A DNA stretch of 58,282 nt from Bryobacteraceae bacterium (GTDB lineage Bacteria; Acidobacteriota; Terriglobia; Bryobacterales; Bryobacteraceae): the NCBI GenBank assembly GCA_025927575.1, contig JAICLJ010000010.1:1-58282 (forward strand). Reading direction: 5' to 3'. The notes below the pieces were generated by a model that was given only the letters and a program-made list of their open reading frames with translations, did no database searches and was not told where the DNA came from. Positions 51,060 to 58,282 of this stretch are shown piece after piece; position 1 is the first letter of the stretch; each line of letters opens with the position of its first letter. The translations under genes were made by a program, and so were the position numbers.

Positions 51060-52216
51060 CCAATCTTGTGCTTAGCAATGAAATCGGGTTTCGGTTCACT
51101 GCTCATGCCCGGCGCTTCAGGCGCGAGCACTTCGCCGTTGATGAGTTTCTGCTTGCCGCCCGATTCCATGTAGATTGCGTTCGGAATGGCGCACAAGATG
51201 TTCATGTCGACCGGCCCTCCGCCGTGGCTTGCCAACTCAACGCCAAAGCCACCGGCAATGGCCCCAATCTCCATCCACTCGGTCGGCCCGCCGGCGCGGC
51301 GATTATCGGGCTGAACCACGTCGGCGCCTTTCTTGAGTAAAAGGTCCATGAACGCGTGCTTGTCGTATTCGTTTTCGCCGGTAGCGATGCGCATGTCGAG
51401 CGATCCTGCCAATTCCGCGTAGCCTTCGTGATCCCACGGTGGCATCGGCTCTTCGTACCAGAAGCAGCCTAGCTCTTGATAAACGCGGCCACGGCGCAGC
51501 GCTTCCACCCGGTTGAACGCCTGATTCGCATCGACCAGAATCCGAATATCTTTCCCGGCCGTTTTCCGGCCGAATTCAATCCGCTCCGCGTCGTCATCGA
51601 GCGAGTAACGGCCCACCTTCACCTTAAAGGCTCGGTATCCGATCTCGAGAGTTTCTTCAATGGTGCGTTTGTATTTTGAATGATCCCGATCGTTTTCGCG
51701 ATACCATCCGCACATCGCATACACGGGCATCCGGTCGCGCACGGCACCGAGCATCTTATAGACAGGCAGGCCCGCCGCTTTGCCCAGAATGTCCCAGACG
51801 GCGATATCCACTACCGACATGGCGAATTGCGTGACGCCTTGCACCCCCTGATATTCGAGCGCCCTCCACAGATCGTCGCGAATCTTTTTCGGGAACGCCG
51901 GGTCCTGGCCGATCAGCACCGGCTTAATTTCGTGCTCCAGGATGGTTTGCACAACGCGCGGGCCGCCTTCAATCATTCCGAAGTTGCTGTAGCCCCAACC
52001 GGTGATGCCGGCATCGGTGAGCACACGAAGGACAACGCCACCGGACGCGGAACCGAAGTCGTGAATGGCGTCTCCGGTAAATTCGACCGGCGGTAAGCGC
52101 AGCAGATCCGTTTCAATGCCAGTGATCTTGATCTGTTTTTTGGCTTCGGCCGCTTTTACCAGTCCGCGGCTAAGGGGCGCCGCGCCCGCGAGCGCAACCA
52201 GAGTCCGACGAGTCAT
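51056..52216 (-). CDS. Tat-exported mandelate-racemase-type enolase-superfamily protein
   Basis: About 386 residues from ATG 52216 with MTRRTLVALAGAAP, a Tat-type signal. The enolase fold shows the catalytic Lys pair in AFKVKVGRYSLDD, metal ligands in ILVDANQAFN, CFWYEEPMPPWD and IATGENEYDK, and the Asp-His dyad in VVQPDNRRAGG and VELASHGGGP. This KxK plus Asp/His set places it in the mandelate racemase subgroup, usually acid-sugar dehydratases. Exported members are known from Acidobacteria and Planctomycetes. A TTG/ATG further upstream (52237) would add 7 residues. Convergent with folK, divergent from the secreted unknown gene at 52453. Confidence 0.9.
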   Translation of the reverse strand: MTRRTLVALAGAAPLSRGLVKAAEAKKQIKITGIETDLLRLPPVEFTGDAIHDFGSASGGVVLRVLTDAGITGWGYSNFGMIEGGPRVVQTILEHEIKPVLIGQDPAFPKKIRDDLWRALEYQGVQGVTQFAMSVVDIAVWDILGKAAGLPVYKMLGAVRDRMPVYAMCGWYRENDRDHSKYKRTIEETLEIGYRAFKVKVGRYSLDDDAERIEFGRKTAGKDIRILVDANQAFNRVEALRRGRVYQELGCFWYEEPMPPWDHEGYAELAGSLDMRIATGENEYDKHAFMDLLLKKGADVVQPDNRRAGGPTEWMEIGAIAGGFGVELASHGGGPVDMNILCAIPNAIYMESGGKQKLINGEVLAPEAPGMSSEPKPDFIAKHKIG

Positions 52217-52452
52217 GGATGCCTTTCCGGCGCGCACAGAGCGCGGCCACCGTTACAAACTTGGGAGTAGCGAACTCAATTGAGCAATCTTTAACAGTAA
52301 ACGAATCTGCGTTCAACGCGCGACAGTTCGCGCGGCAACGCTCGTCCCTGGCTCGTCCGCCTTGGTGCTGCCTCGCGAAAGTGGTAACGGAAATCGCCGA
52401 TCGGTGCTACTATCTGGTTCACGTTTGACTGTCGTTCATCCAGGAGGTTCCC

Positions 52453-53097
52453 ATGAAGGAGACGGCACAAGTTTTCGCGAACGTTGTTTTGCTTACCTTC
52501 GGGATCGTGTTGGTCCCATCCACTCAAGAAACTGTTTTTGCTCAAACGCTCGGCGCCGGGCCTACCGCGAGCGCAGCCGAAAAGCACACAAGTTCTGGGC
52601 CTAAGCTCAGCAAGGCGCAGAAGATCGCTCTGGCAATGAGCGCCGGACCCGCGGAGATCGCCAGGAACGCGACGATTGCCGATATGACCGAAATGAACGG
52701 CGAGGCGCCGAAAGAACTGCGTGCGGGCACGAACGGATGGGTGTGCTACGCCGCGCTCCGCCAGCCGATGTGCCTGGACAAAGAATGGCAAAAGTGGGCT
52801 GCCGCTTGGATGAGCAGAAGCGACCCGAAACTCGAAGGGACGGGCATTGCCTACATGCTGCGGGGCGATACGGGCGCGAGTAATACGGATCCCTTTGCCA
52901 CGTCCGCTACCGCGGATAATCAGTGGGTCGTCTCGCCGGCTCACCTGATGTTGCTCTTACCGGACCCGAAGATGCTCGACGCGTATCCCACCGATCCGAA
53001 GAATGGCGGCCCGTGGGTCATGTGGAAGGGCACACCCTACGCGCACATTATGGCGCCGGTGTCCGCTACCAAGGCGGCGGTCATGCGATCGAAGTGA
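52453..53097 (+). CDS. Secreted unknown protein, source of the flanking duplication
   Basis: A 214-residue protein with signal peptide MKETAQVFANVVLLTFGIVL to about TVFAQ. It has a perfect ribosome-binding site (CAGGAGG). Visible segments: ARNATIADMTEMNGEAPKEL, NGWVCYAALRQPMCLDKEWQ, AYMLRGDTGASNTDPFATSA, MLLLPDPKMLDAYPTDPKNG, GPWVMWKGTPYAHIMAPV. Two cysteines (VCYAALRQPMC) may bond. No family recognised and no function is suggested. Its last 286 bases are repeated at 56661-56946. Confidence 0.8.
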   Translation: MKETAQVFANVVLLTFGIVLVPSTQETVFAQTLGAGPTASAAEKHTSSGPKLSKAQKIALAMSAGPAEIARNATIADMTEMNGEAPKELRAGTNGWVCYAALRQPMCLDKEWQKWAAAWMSRSDPKLEGTGIAYMLRGDTGASNTDPFATSATADNQWVVSPAHLMLLLPDPKMLDAYPTDPKNGGPWVMWKGTPYAHIMAPVSATKAAVMRSK

Positions 53098-53109
53098 CCC
53101 GGTTCATGA
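52812..53109 (+). repeat. Direct repeat copy 1 (298 bp)
   Basis: Identical in register to 56661-56958 at a constant offset of 3849 bp with no indel and about nine mismatches by eye (about 97% identity). Weaker similarity, broken by a deletion in copy 2, continues to the 'agctagcggtg' near 53160 and 56978. It begins inside the secreted-protein gene and ends after its stop. Confidence 0.9.
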
Positions 53110-53381
53110 CGAAGGCGTCGGAGCGGCAACGCTCGTAAAGCTACAGATGCAGTTGCGGAGCTAGCGGTGTTTCCCGGCACTAATTCGCCGGATTGTTTCC
53201 GGATTGCCCGCTGTTCGGAAGGAATCGCCCGGCGAGCCCGTATTTGGCCAGTTCTGCGCTGTCGTTACCTTGCACATGGTTCGGTTCAGGATTTGACCAT
53301 TTCTACTAGCTGAGTGTCTCCCGTCCACAGAAGATAGCCGTCGCCATACCTGCTTCAGAATAGTATATTGTAAAATAGTCT

Positions 53382-53726
53382 GTGACAAAAACTCCTGAAT
53401 ATCGCGACCTGTTTCCGGGAGCACTCGAGATGATGATTCTGCAATCGCTTCGGATGAAGCCCATGCATGGCTATGCTTTAGCGAAACACATCAAACACGT
53501 TTCGGACGACCTGCTGCAAATCGAGGAGGGCTCACTCTATCCAGCGCTGCAGCGGATGCTGAAGCAAGGGTGGCTTAAATCGAAATTCGGAGTCTCCGCG
53601 AAGAACCGTCCAATTCGAATTTATAGCCTCACAAATGCGGGGCTCAAGCACCTGGAGCAGGAAGTATCCAGCTTCGAAAAAATGTTCGCTGGCATCACGC
53701 GGGTGCTCGCGGCTGTTGAATCTTAG
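53382..53726 (+). CDS. PadR-family transcriptional regulator (module 2)
   Basis: A 114-residue PadR protein from GTG 53382: YRDLFPGALEMMILQSLRMK, HGYALAKHIKHVSDDLLQIE, EGSLYPALQRMLKQGWLKSK, RPIRIYSLTNAGLKHLEQEV. It is close in arrangement to the module 1 regulator but not a recent copy (sequences differ widely). Upstream lies AT-rich sequence with TATATT (53364-53369) about 12 bp before the GTG and no ribosome-binding site, so a near-leaderless transcript is possible. Its stop precedes the ADOP start by 9 bp. Confidence 0.92.
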   Translation: MTKTPEYRDLFPGALEMMILQSLRMKPMHGYALAKHIKHVSDDLLQIEEGSLYPALQRMLKQGWLKSKFGVSAKNRPIRIYSLTNAGLKHLEQEVSSFEKMFAGITRVLAAVES

Positions 53727-53735
53727 GAGCTCTCT

Positions 53736-56387
53736 ATGGGGTGGCTTAAAGAAATCCTCTCTCCACGGCGCCGCTATAACGAGCTTGCGGAGTCGATCCG
53801 GGAACACCTCGAAGAAAAGGCCGAGGACCTGATGGAGGAGGGGCTGTCGCGGGAGGAGGCCATGCACAGAGCCCGCCGCGAATTTGGTAACGCCACTCTC
53901 ATTGAAGAACGCAGCCGCGAGGTATGGCAGTGGCCCAGACTGGAATCGGTTTGGCGGAATGGAAAGCACCCGGTCCGGCAATTACGGCATAACCCTGGCT
54001 TCACCGTTACGGTAGTCCTCACGCTTGCGCTTTCGATTGGCGCCAACACAGCGATCTTTTCGATTGTGAACGCGCTCCTGCTGAAAAGCCTTCCGTATCC
54101 TCAGCCGGAACGTTTGGGCACACTTTTTGCGCGGACTACGGGCTCTGAAGCCTCCGATGTACGAAGAAGCATCGACGGCGAGCAATGGGAGCTGCTGCGT
54201 GACGACGTGCCCTCACTGATCCCCGCTGTTTCCGCTCTACCCACTTCGGGAGTGAACCTCGAAGACGGCTCCCATGCGCGATATGTTCATGAAGGACGGG
54301 TCTCGGCACGCTACTTCGACGTGCTGGCTCTCCATCCTTTTGCCGGACGCAATTTCTCGGAGAGCGAGGATCGTCCACATGGCCCCAGAGCAGCCATCCT
54401 GAGCAACGCTTTATGGCGTACGGTTTTTGACGGAAAGCGCGATGTGATAGGTGAAACCGTTCTGCTGAAAGGAGAGCCGTATACGATCATCGGCGTGCTG
54501 CCGGAGGACGCCAGCCCTCCCTTGAATGCCGATTTATATACGGCGCTCCAACCGAGCCGCAAGGGCGAGGGCCAGGCAGCTAACTTTCAAGCGATCATGC
54601 GGCTGCGCAATGGCGCGACCTGGCAAGAGGCAAATGGCGAGATCAATCGTGCATTGGCTCAGAGCCTCCGTGCGCAACATCTTATGAAGACTGGCGCGCG
54701 AATAACGTATTACTCTATACCCCTACAAAAAGGCGAGACTAATACGCTTCGACCTGAGGTGCTGGCGCTGATGCTGGCAGCCGGATTCATTCTGCTCATT
54801 GCTTGCGCAAACCTTGCCGGGCTGACGCTGGTACGCATGTTGCGCCGCACGGGTGAGATCGCCACACGACTGGCGCTGGGCGCCTCGCGCTGGCAAATTC
54901 AGAGGCAGCTTTGGATCGAAAACCTGCTGCTCGCTCTGCTGGGAGGAACCGCGGCCATAGGCGTGGGCTTCGTCGCACTGCGCGGGCTGTTGCTACTCCT
55001 GCCAGAACATTTTCTACCGGTTGCGAACGTCCCTCTTGATAGCCGAGTCTTGGGCTTTACGCTTTCTGTGTCTCTGCTCACGAGTATCTTGTTCGGCATG
55101 TTGCCTGCCCTTATGACTGGGAAAGTCGATTTGAGGCCCTCCATGGCGAGCCGCGGCGTAATTGGCGCGGGCAGCATTCACCTCCGGCAAGGGTTGATTG
55201 CCGGAGAAGTTGCGCTAACCGTCGTCCTGCTGGCCGCTGCTGGGCTGCTGATCCGCACGCTCATCCACCTGGAGACCCTGCCTCCGGGTTTCAATCCAAC
55301 TGGAGTGATCACGGCTAAAGCATCTCTGGACGACGTCCGATACCAGGACCCTGCAACGTTCCGAAAACTGCTCAACAAGAGCCTCGACGCTATGCGGGAA
55401 ATTCCTGGAGTAAAGAATGCCGCTGTCGGATTGGCCCTGCCGTATGAGCGTGCCCCGCTGAATTCAGTGAAACTCACCGGCGGCAAGGAGTCGGGACGAG
55501 AAATTACAACAAACGAGGTGTATGTCACGGCTAGCTATTTCGAGACCTTGCAGATCCCGGTGCTTGCAGGCCGAGCATTCACGGATGGAGACAACCCGAA
55601 TACGCAGCCGGTTGTGATCGTCAATCAGACGTTTGCACGTAAGTTCTTCCACGAGGGAAATCCTGTGGGACGATTTCTCAACAGGGACAACAAGAATCTG
55701 TTGATCGTAGGGGTTGTATCGGATACTTTGCTGTCCTCTGCCGCCCGGCTGAACGAGGGCACGGCGCCGCTAACCAAGCAGGAGGCCGTCTATATTCCTG
55801 CTGCACAATTCGTCGATGGCAAATCTCTCTCCTTACTGAATACCTGGTTTCAGCCAAGCTGGGTTGTCCGAACTGCCGGCCCGGTCAAAGATTTGATTGT
55901 CCAGATGCAGCGCGCCCTGGCGACCGCCGACCCGAGCCTGCCTTTCTCTGGTTTTTACTCAATGAAGGACCTGATGGCCGGGACACTCGCGATGCAAAGG
56001 ATCGAGGTAGCGCTATTGGCTGCGATGGCGTCGCTTGCGCTGTTGCTGAGTGCAGTTGGTATCTTCGCACTGGTGGCGAACATCGTCGCGCAGAGGACGC
56101 GGGAGATTGGCATCCGCATTGCCCTGGGTTCCACGATTCAAAGAACGATGCTGCATATCGGGGGGTCGGGAGTGGGCGCTTCGGCTCTGGGATTGGTGCT
56201 GGGACTGATACTCTGCGCAGGCGCGCTTCGTGCCATGCGTAGCATTCTCTATGGCGTACAGGTGTATGATGTACCGACCATCCTGGTTGTCGTGCTGACC
56301 CTCTCTGCTGTAACGCTTCTCGCAACAACAATACCTGCTCTGAGAGTTGCGAGGATCGACGCAGCCAAGACACTGCGCGAAGAATAG
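53736..56387 (+). CDS. ADOP-family duplicated ABC permease (module 2)
   Basis: An 883-residue permease: prefix domain (ELAESIREHLEEKAEDLMEE, ARREFGNATLIEERSREV), first helix TVTVVLTLALSIGANTAIFS, MacB_PCD to about residue 340, FtsX helices (ANLAGLTLVRMLRRTGEIAT), second unit from GLIAGEVALTVVLLAAAGLL with another MacB_PCD, and final helices with RTREIGIRIALGSTIQ and ALRVARIDAAKTLREE. No ATPase gene adjoins. It is about 45 residues shorter than module 1 and probably differs in substrate. It is enclosed by direct repeats derived from the secreted-protein gene. Confidence 0.93.
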   Translation: MGWLKEILSPRRRYNELAESIREHLEEKAEDLMEEGLSREEAMHRARREFGNATLIEERSREVWQWPRLESVWRNGKHPVRQLRHNPGFTVTVVLTLALSIGANTAIFSIVNALLLKSLPYPQPERLGTLFARTTGSEASDVRRSIDGEQWELLRDDVPSLIPAVSALPTSGVNLEDGSHARYVHEGRVSARYFDVLALHPFAGRNFSESEDRPHGPRAAILSNALWRTVFDGKRDVIGETVLLKGEPYTIIGVLPEDASPPLNADLYTALQPSRKGEGQAANFQAIMRLRNGATWQEANGEINRALAQSLRAQHLMKTGARITYYSIPLQKGETNTLRPEVLALMLAAGFILLIACANLAGLTLVRMLRRTGEIATRLALGASRWQIQRQLWIENLLLALLGGTAAIGVGFVALRGLLLLLPEHFLPVANVPLDSRVLGFTLSVSLLTSILFGMLPALMTGKVDLRPSMASRGVIGAGSIHLRQGLIAGEVALTVVLLAAAGLLIRTLIHLETLPPGFNPTGVITAKASLDDVRYQDPATFRKLLNKSLDAMREIPGVKNAAVGLALPYERAPLNSVKLTGGKESGREITTNEVYVTASYFETLQIPVLAGRAFTDGDNPNTQPVVIVNQTFARKFFHEGNPVGRFLNRDNKNLLIVGVVSDTLLSSAARLNEGTAPLTKQEAVYIPAAQFVDGKSLSLLNTWFQPSWVVRTAGPVKDLIVQMQRALATADPSLPFSGFYSMKDLMAGTLAMQRIEVALLAAMASLALLLSAVGIFALVANIVAQRTREIGIRIALGSTIQRTMLHIGGSGVGASALGLVLGLILCAGALRAMRSILYGVQVYDVPTILVVVLTLSAVTLLATTIPALRVARIDAAKTLREE

Positions 56388-56431
56388 AGGGGTGATCTTG
56401 CTCAGAAGGAACAATTCCGTTAGACTTTTGG

Positions 56432-56453
56432 ATTCATAAACAATTCATAAACA
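56432..56453 (+). repeat. Tandem 11-mer ATTCATAAACA, two copies
   Basis: The 11-base unit ATTCATAAACA occurs twice in direct succession (56432-56442, 56443-56453), 45 bp after the ADOP stop. It may be an operator, part of an old insertion scar or slippage. Confidence 0.6.
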
Positions 56454-56660
56454 AAGGTTGAGACGAATCCTCAGTCGATGTAAACGGCCGTTCAATTAAC
56501 CGAGGGGCGCAAACTTCCGTACCGTCGGCCATCCGGTAATTGGCCGATTCCTATCCGCCCCTGGTCTCGGGGGCGCAGCATTCGCATCACGTCTCGCGAA
56601 CGGATTGTTACACACTGGAGCCAAACTGGTGAGCCTATGAACTCGAAACTCGGGGACGGA

Positions 56661-56946
56661 GAGCAAAAGCGACCCGAAACTCGAAGGGACGGGCATTGCC
56701 TACATGCTGCGGGGCGATACGGGCGCGAGCAACACGGATCCCTTTGCCACGGCCGCTACCGCGGATAATCAGTGGGTCGTCTCGCCGGCTCACCTGATGT
56801 TGCTCTTACCGGACCCGAAGATGCTCGACGCGTATCCCACCGATCCGAAGAATGGCAGCCCGTGGGTCATGTGGAAGGGCACACCCTACGCGCACATTAT
56901 GGCGCCGGTGTCCGCTACCAAGGCAGCGGTGATGCGGTCGAAGTGA
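56661..56946 (+). pseudogene. Truncated copy of the secreted unknown protein
   Basis: The frame continues the 3' part of the gene at 52453 (SKSDPKLEG onward, AYMLRGDTGASNTDPFATAA, PSDPKNG-type ending with AAVMRSK and TGA). Upstream it meets a TGA (56638-56640), and the first Met is at 56704, with no ribosome-binding site, so no signal peptide and only about 80 residues could be made. It keeps its frame and close identity, so it arose recently. Changes relative to copy 1 include S-to-A and G-to-S. Confidence 0.8.
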
Positions 56947-56958
56947 CCGGGTTCATGA
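56661..56958 (+). repeat. Direct repeat copy 2 (298 bp)
   Basis: Partner of 52812-53109. Just before it, CGAAACTCG (56644-56652) duplicates CGAAACTCG (56675-56683) inside the repeat, a possible microhomology at the junction. Confidence 0.9.
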
Positions 56959-57069
56959 GGTCACAGATGCGTTGCTAAAGCTAGCGGTGAACCCGATCAA
57001 GGATACATTCACGTCCCTAGAGTGGAACATTCGATTCACTTTTTCGAGCCTAATCAATCATCGCCGCTC

Positions 57070-58282
57070 TCACACCAGCGACTCGATCATGCTCTCGCCC
57101 CGCAACGCCAGCGCCTGCGCGTCCGCAATCGTAGCTTGTAACGGGAGAGTCGCGCGAAACTCCGGCCACGGTTGAACCGGATAATACTGCTTCATTCGCT
57201 CGTAGAAGCACTTCAGTTCTTCGTCCCTCGCATAATCGACAAAGAACTTGCGGTCCACACGTCCGGCGCGAGTTAACGCGAAGTCCAGCGTCTCCGGACG
57301 GTTCGCCGTCATGAACAGCACGCGATCCTCAGTCGCTCCAATGCCATCAATTGCATTCAACAGATCGGCAATCGTCAGCCCGTCCTCCGTTTTAGATTCG
57401 CGTGAAGTCGCCACGTTCAGGCAGTCGATGTCTTCAAGTGCAATCAGTGATGGTCTCCGGCAACTCGCCAGCAGCGCCGCCAGTCGCTCTCCGTTGATCT
57501 CCGCTCCGCGTAGCGGAACAGAATAAACGGGCAGTCCGAAATAAGACGCCACCGCCAGAACCAAGCTCGACTTTCCCGTTCCCGGCGGCCCGGCAAGTAA
57601 ATACCCACGCCGGTACGGGATGCCCAGGTCTTCATACATCTGCTTTGCGCTAAGAAACGTCCTCACATCGCCGAACAAGTCGTCGATGATGTCCGGCCGG
57701 TGAAACAGCGATGCAATGGCGCGTCCTCGAATCGTATTGCCGATCCAGTCTATGTACGTATCCCAGTGATAGTAGTCTACGCACTTCGACCTGCTGTTCT
57801 CATAGCTCGCGCGGGCTTCGTCCAGAATGTCCAAAATCAACTTACGGTCCCGCGAAAGCCAAACGCGCAGCCGGATTGAATGGCTCGACCACCAGTGATG
57901 TCCTTGACTCTGTTGCTCCTTGTGGTGCTCCACAGTCATCAAGCGTCCCGCATGCGTCAAGTAATACGTGCCGTACTCCGGAATCACTTCAAAGCCCGCA
58001 GCGCTAGCCGGAGCCCCCGAACCTTCGTTTTTGCACGTTCGCAAAAGTAAGGAATTGACGCTTCGCCCGCGCAAGTTTTTCTCTACCCAGTAGCTCAGCC
58101 ATACGTAAGCGTCCCGGTGCTCCATATCTTCTACCGTCAGTGAGAGACTGATTTTTGTAATCGCGTACCCGATCGTGTGCTCATAAACAAACGACCAAGC
58201 CGTTCGGAGCCCACCCATGACGATACCGAGCGCCAGCGTCAGCCAAGGCGCAAATTGTTTTGCGAAATCAAAAACATTGGAG
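57070..58282 (-). CDS. BCS1-like AAA ATPase, N-terminus beyond the window
   Basis: The reverse-strand frame stays open to the right edge (to 58281), so the ATG at 58218 is internal and the gene is partial. The edge part reads SNVFDFAKQFAPWLTLALG then IVMGGLRTAWSF, a membrane segment as in the N-terminus of BCS1. The AAA module has Walker A LLAGPPGTGKSSLVLAV, Walker B PSLIALEDIDCLNV, sensor TANRPETLDFAL and arginine finger LTRAGRVDRKFF. The BCS1 N-terminal domain (DAYVWLSYWVEKNLRGRSVN) is seen. Mitochondrial BCS1 translocates the Rieske protein; bacterial members have unknown roles. It is convergent with the truncated secreted-protein copy. Confidence 0.9.
   Translation of the reverse strand, partial: SNVFDFAKQFAPWLTLALGIVMGGLRTAWSFVYEHTIGYAITKISLSLTVEDMEHRDAYVWLSYWVEKNLRGRSVNSLLLRTCKNEGSGAPASAAGFEVIPEYGTYYLTHAGRLMTVEHHKEQQSQGHHWWSSHSIRLRVWLSRDRKLILDILDEARASYENSRSKCVDYYHWDTYIDWIGNTIRGRAIASLFHRPDIIDDLFGDVRTFLSAKQMYEDLGIPYRRGYLLAGPPGTGKSSLVLAVASYFGLPVYSVPLRGAEINGERLAALLASCRRPSLIALEDIDCLNVATSRESKTEDGLTIADLLNAIDGIGATEDRVLFMTANRPETLDFALTRAGRVDRKFFVDYARDEELKCFYERMKQYYPVQPWPEFRATLPLQATIADAQALALRGESMIESLV

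Noticed and set aside
52812..56958. Interpretation as a composite transposon
   Set aside because: No transposase, terminal inverted repeats or target-site duplication are visible; the repeats are parts of a protein gene.
57070..58218. ATG at 58218 as the true start of the AAA protein
   Set aside because: The frame continues without stop to the right edge and the upstream residues complete a membrane segment.
1..58282. CRISPR arrays, rRNA genes and insertion sequences
   Set aside because: No regularly spaced repeats, no rRNA-like sequence and no transposase motifs were seen on either strand.

Overview
The window looks like a chromosomal segment of an acidobacterium, most likely of the Solibacter/Bryobacter type. 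That is inferred from gene content: two PadR plus 'acidobacterial duplicated orphan permease' (ADOP) modules, an Oar-like TonB-dependent receptor with an N-terminal carboxypeptidase-regulatory domain, a bacillithiol gene (bshC), several Tat-exported sugar-acting enzymes, and a protein of the STGPRT family that is multicopy in such genomes. Most genes have moderate-to-high GC composition. No insertion sequence, prophage, integrase or CRISPR array was recognised.

Layout. 1-3.6 kb: accessory region with the 3' end of an Rhs gene (hydrolase-like tip), a small membrane protein, a possible Rhs scrap, an STGPRT-family protein and a CBS-pair protein. 3.6-6.3 kb: a DUF3298-like secreted protein divergent from an Fo-only ATP synthase operon (atpZ-like, atpI-like, atpB, atpE) closed by a perfect 16-bp terminator; no F1 genes follow. 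6.4-9.5 kb: PadR/ADOP module 1. 9.5-18.1 kb: gene remnants, a membrane-anchored FkbM methyltransferase, a small barrel-like protein, a DUF5060/DUF4038 glycosidase-like protein, a Tat-exported TIM-barrel isomerase, a fused M16 protease and an unknown protein. 18.2-25 kb: rpsT, then reverse-strand genes psd-pssA-asd-like-lptE-holA (envelope lipid and LPS functions, with a catalytically impaired ASADH paralogue), then hemW and threonine aldolase. 25.2-27 kb: bshC and tRNA-Leu(CAA).

27.4-37 kb: a probable glycan or plant-compound utilisation locus. Three reverse-strand genes (Gfo/Idh/MocA oxidoreductase, amidohydrolase, PmoA-like DUF6807) face a TonB-dependent receptor and a Tat-exported tandem alpha/beta-hydrolase. 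37-46 kb: tRNA-Ser(GGA), an RNase E/G with a large acidic insertion, and the shape operon mreB-mreC-mreD-mrdA-rodA plus a small ORF. 46-51 kb: a beta-propeller protein, a Uma2-like nuclease, rsmE, ruvA-ruvB and folK. 51-57 kb: a Tat-exported enolase-superfamily enzyme and a secreted unknown protein whose 3' end is duplicated, so that about 97% identical 298-bp direct repeats flank PadR/ADOP module 2. 57-58.3 kb: a BCS1-like AAA ATPase that runs off the right edge.

The housekeeping blocks are ordinary. The most interesting items are the Rhs tip with its adjacent membrane protein, the repeat-flanked PadR/ADOP module, the cysteine-less ASADH paralogue in an envelope operon, the S1-interrupting insertion in RNase E/G, and the exported sugar-processing set around the TonB receptor.
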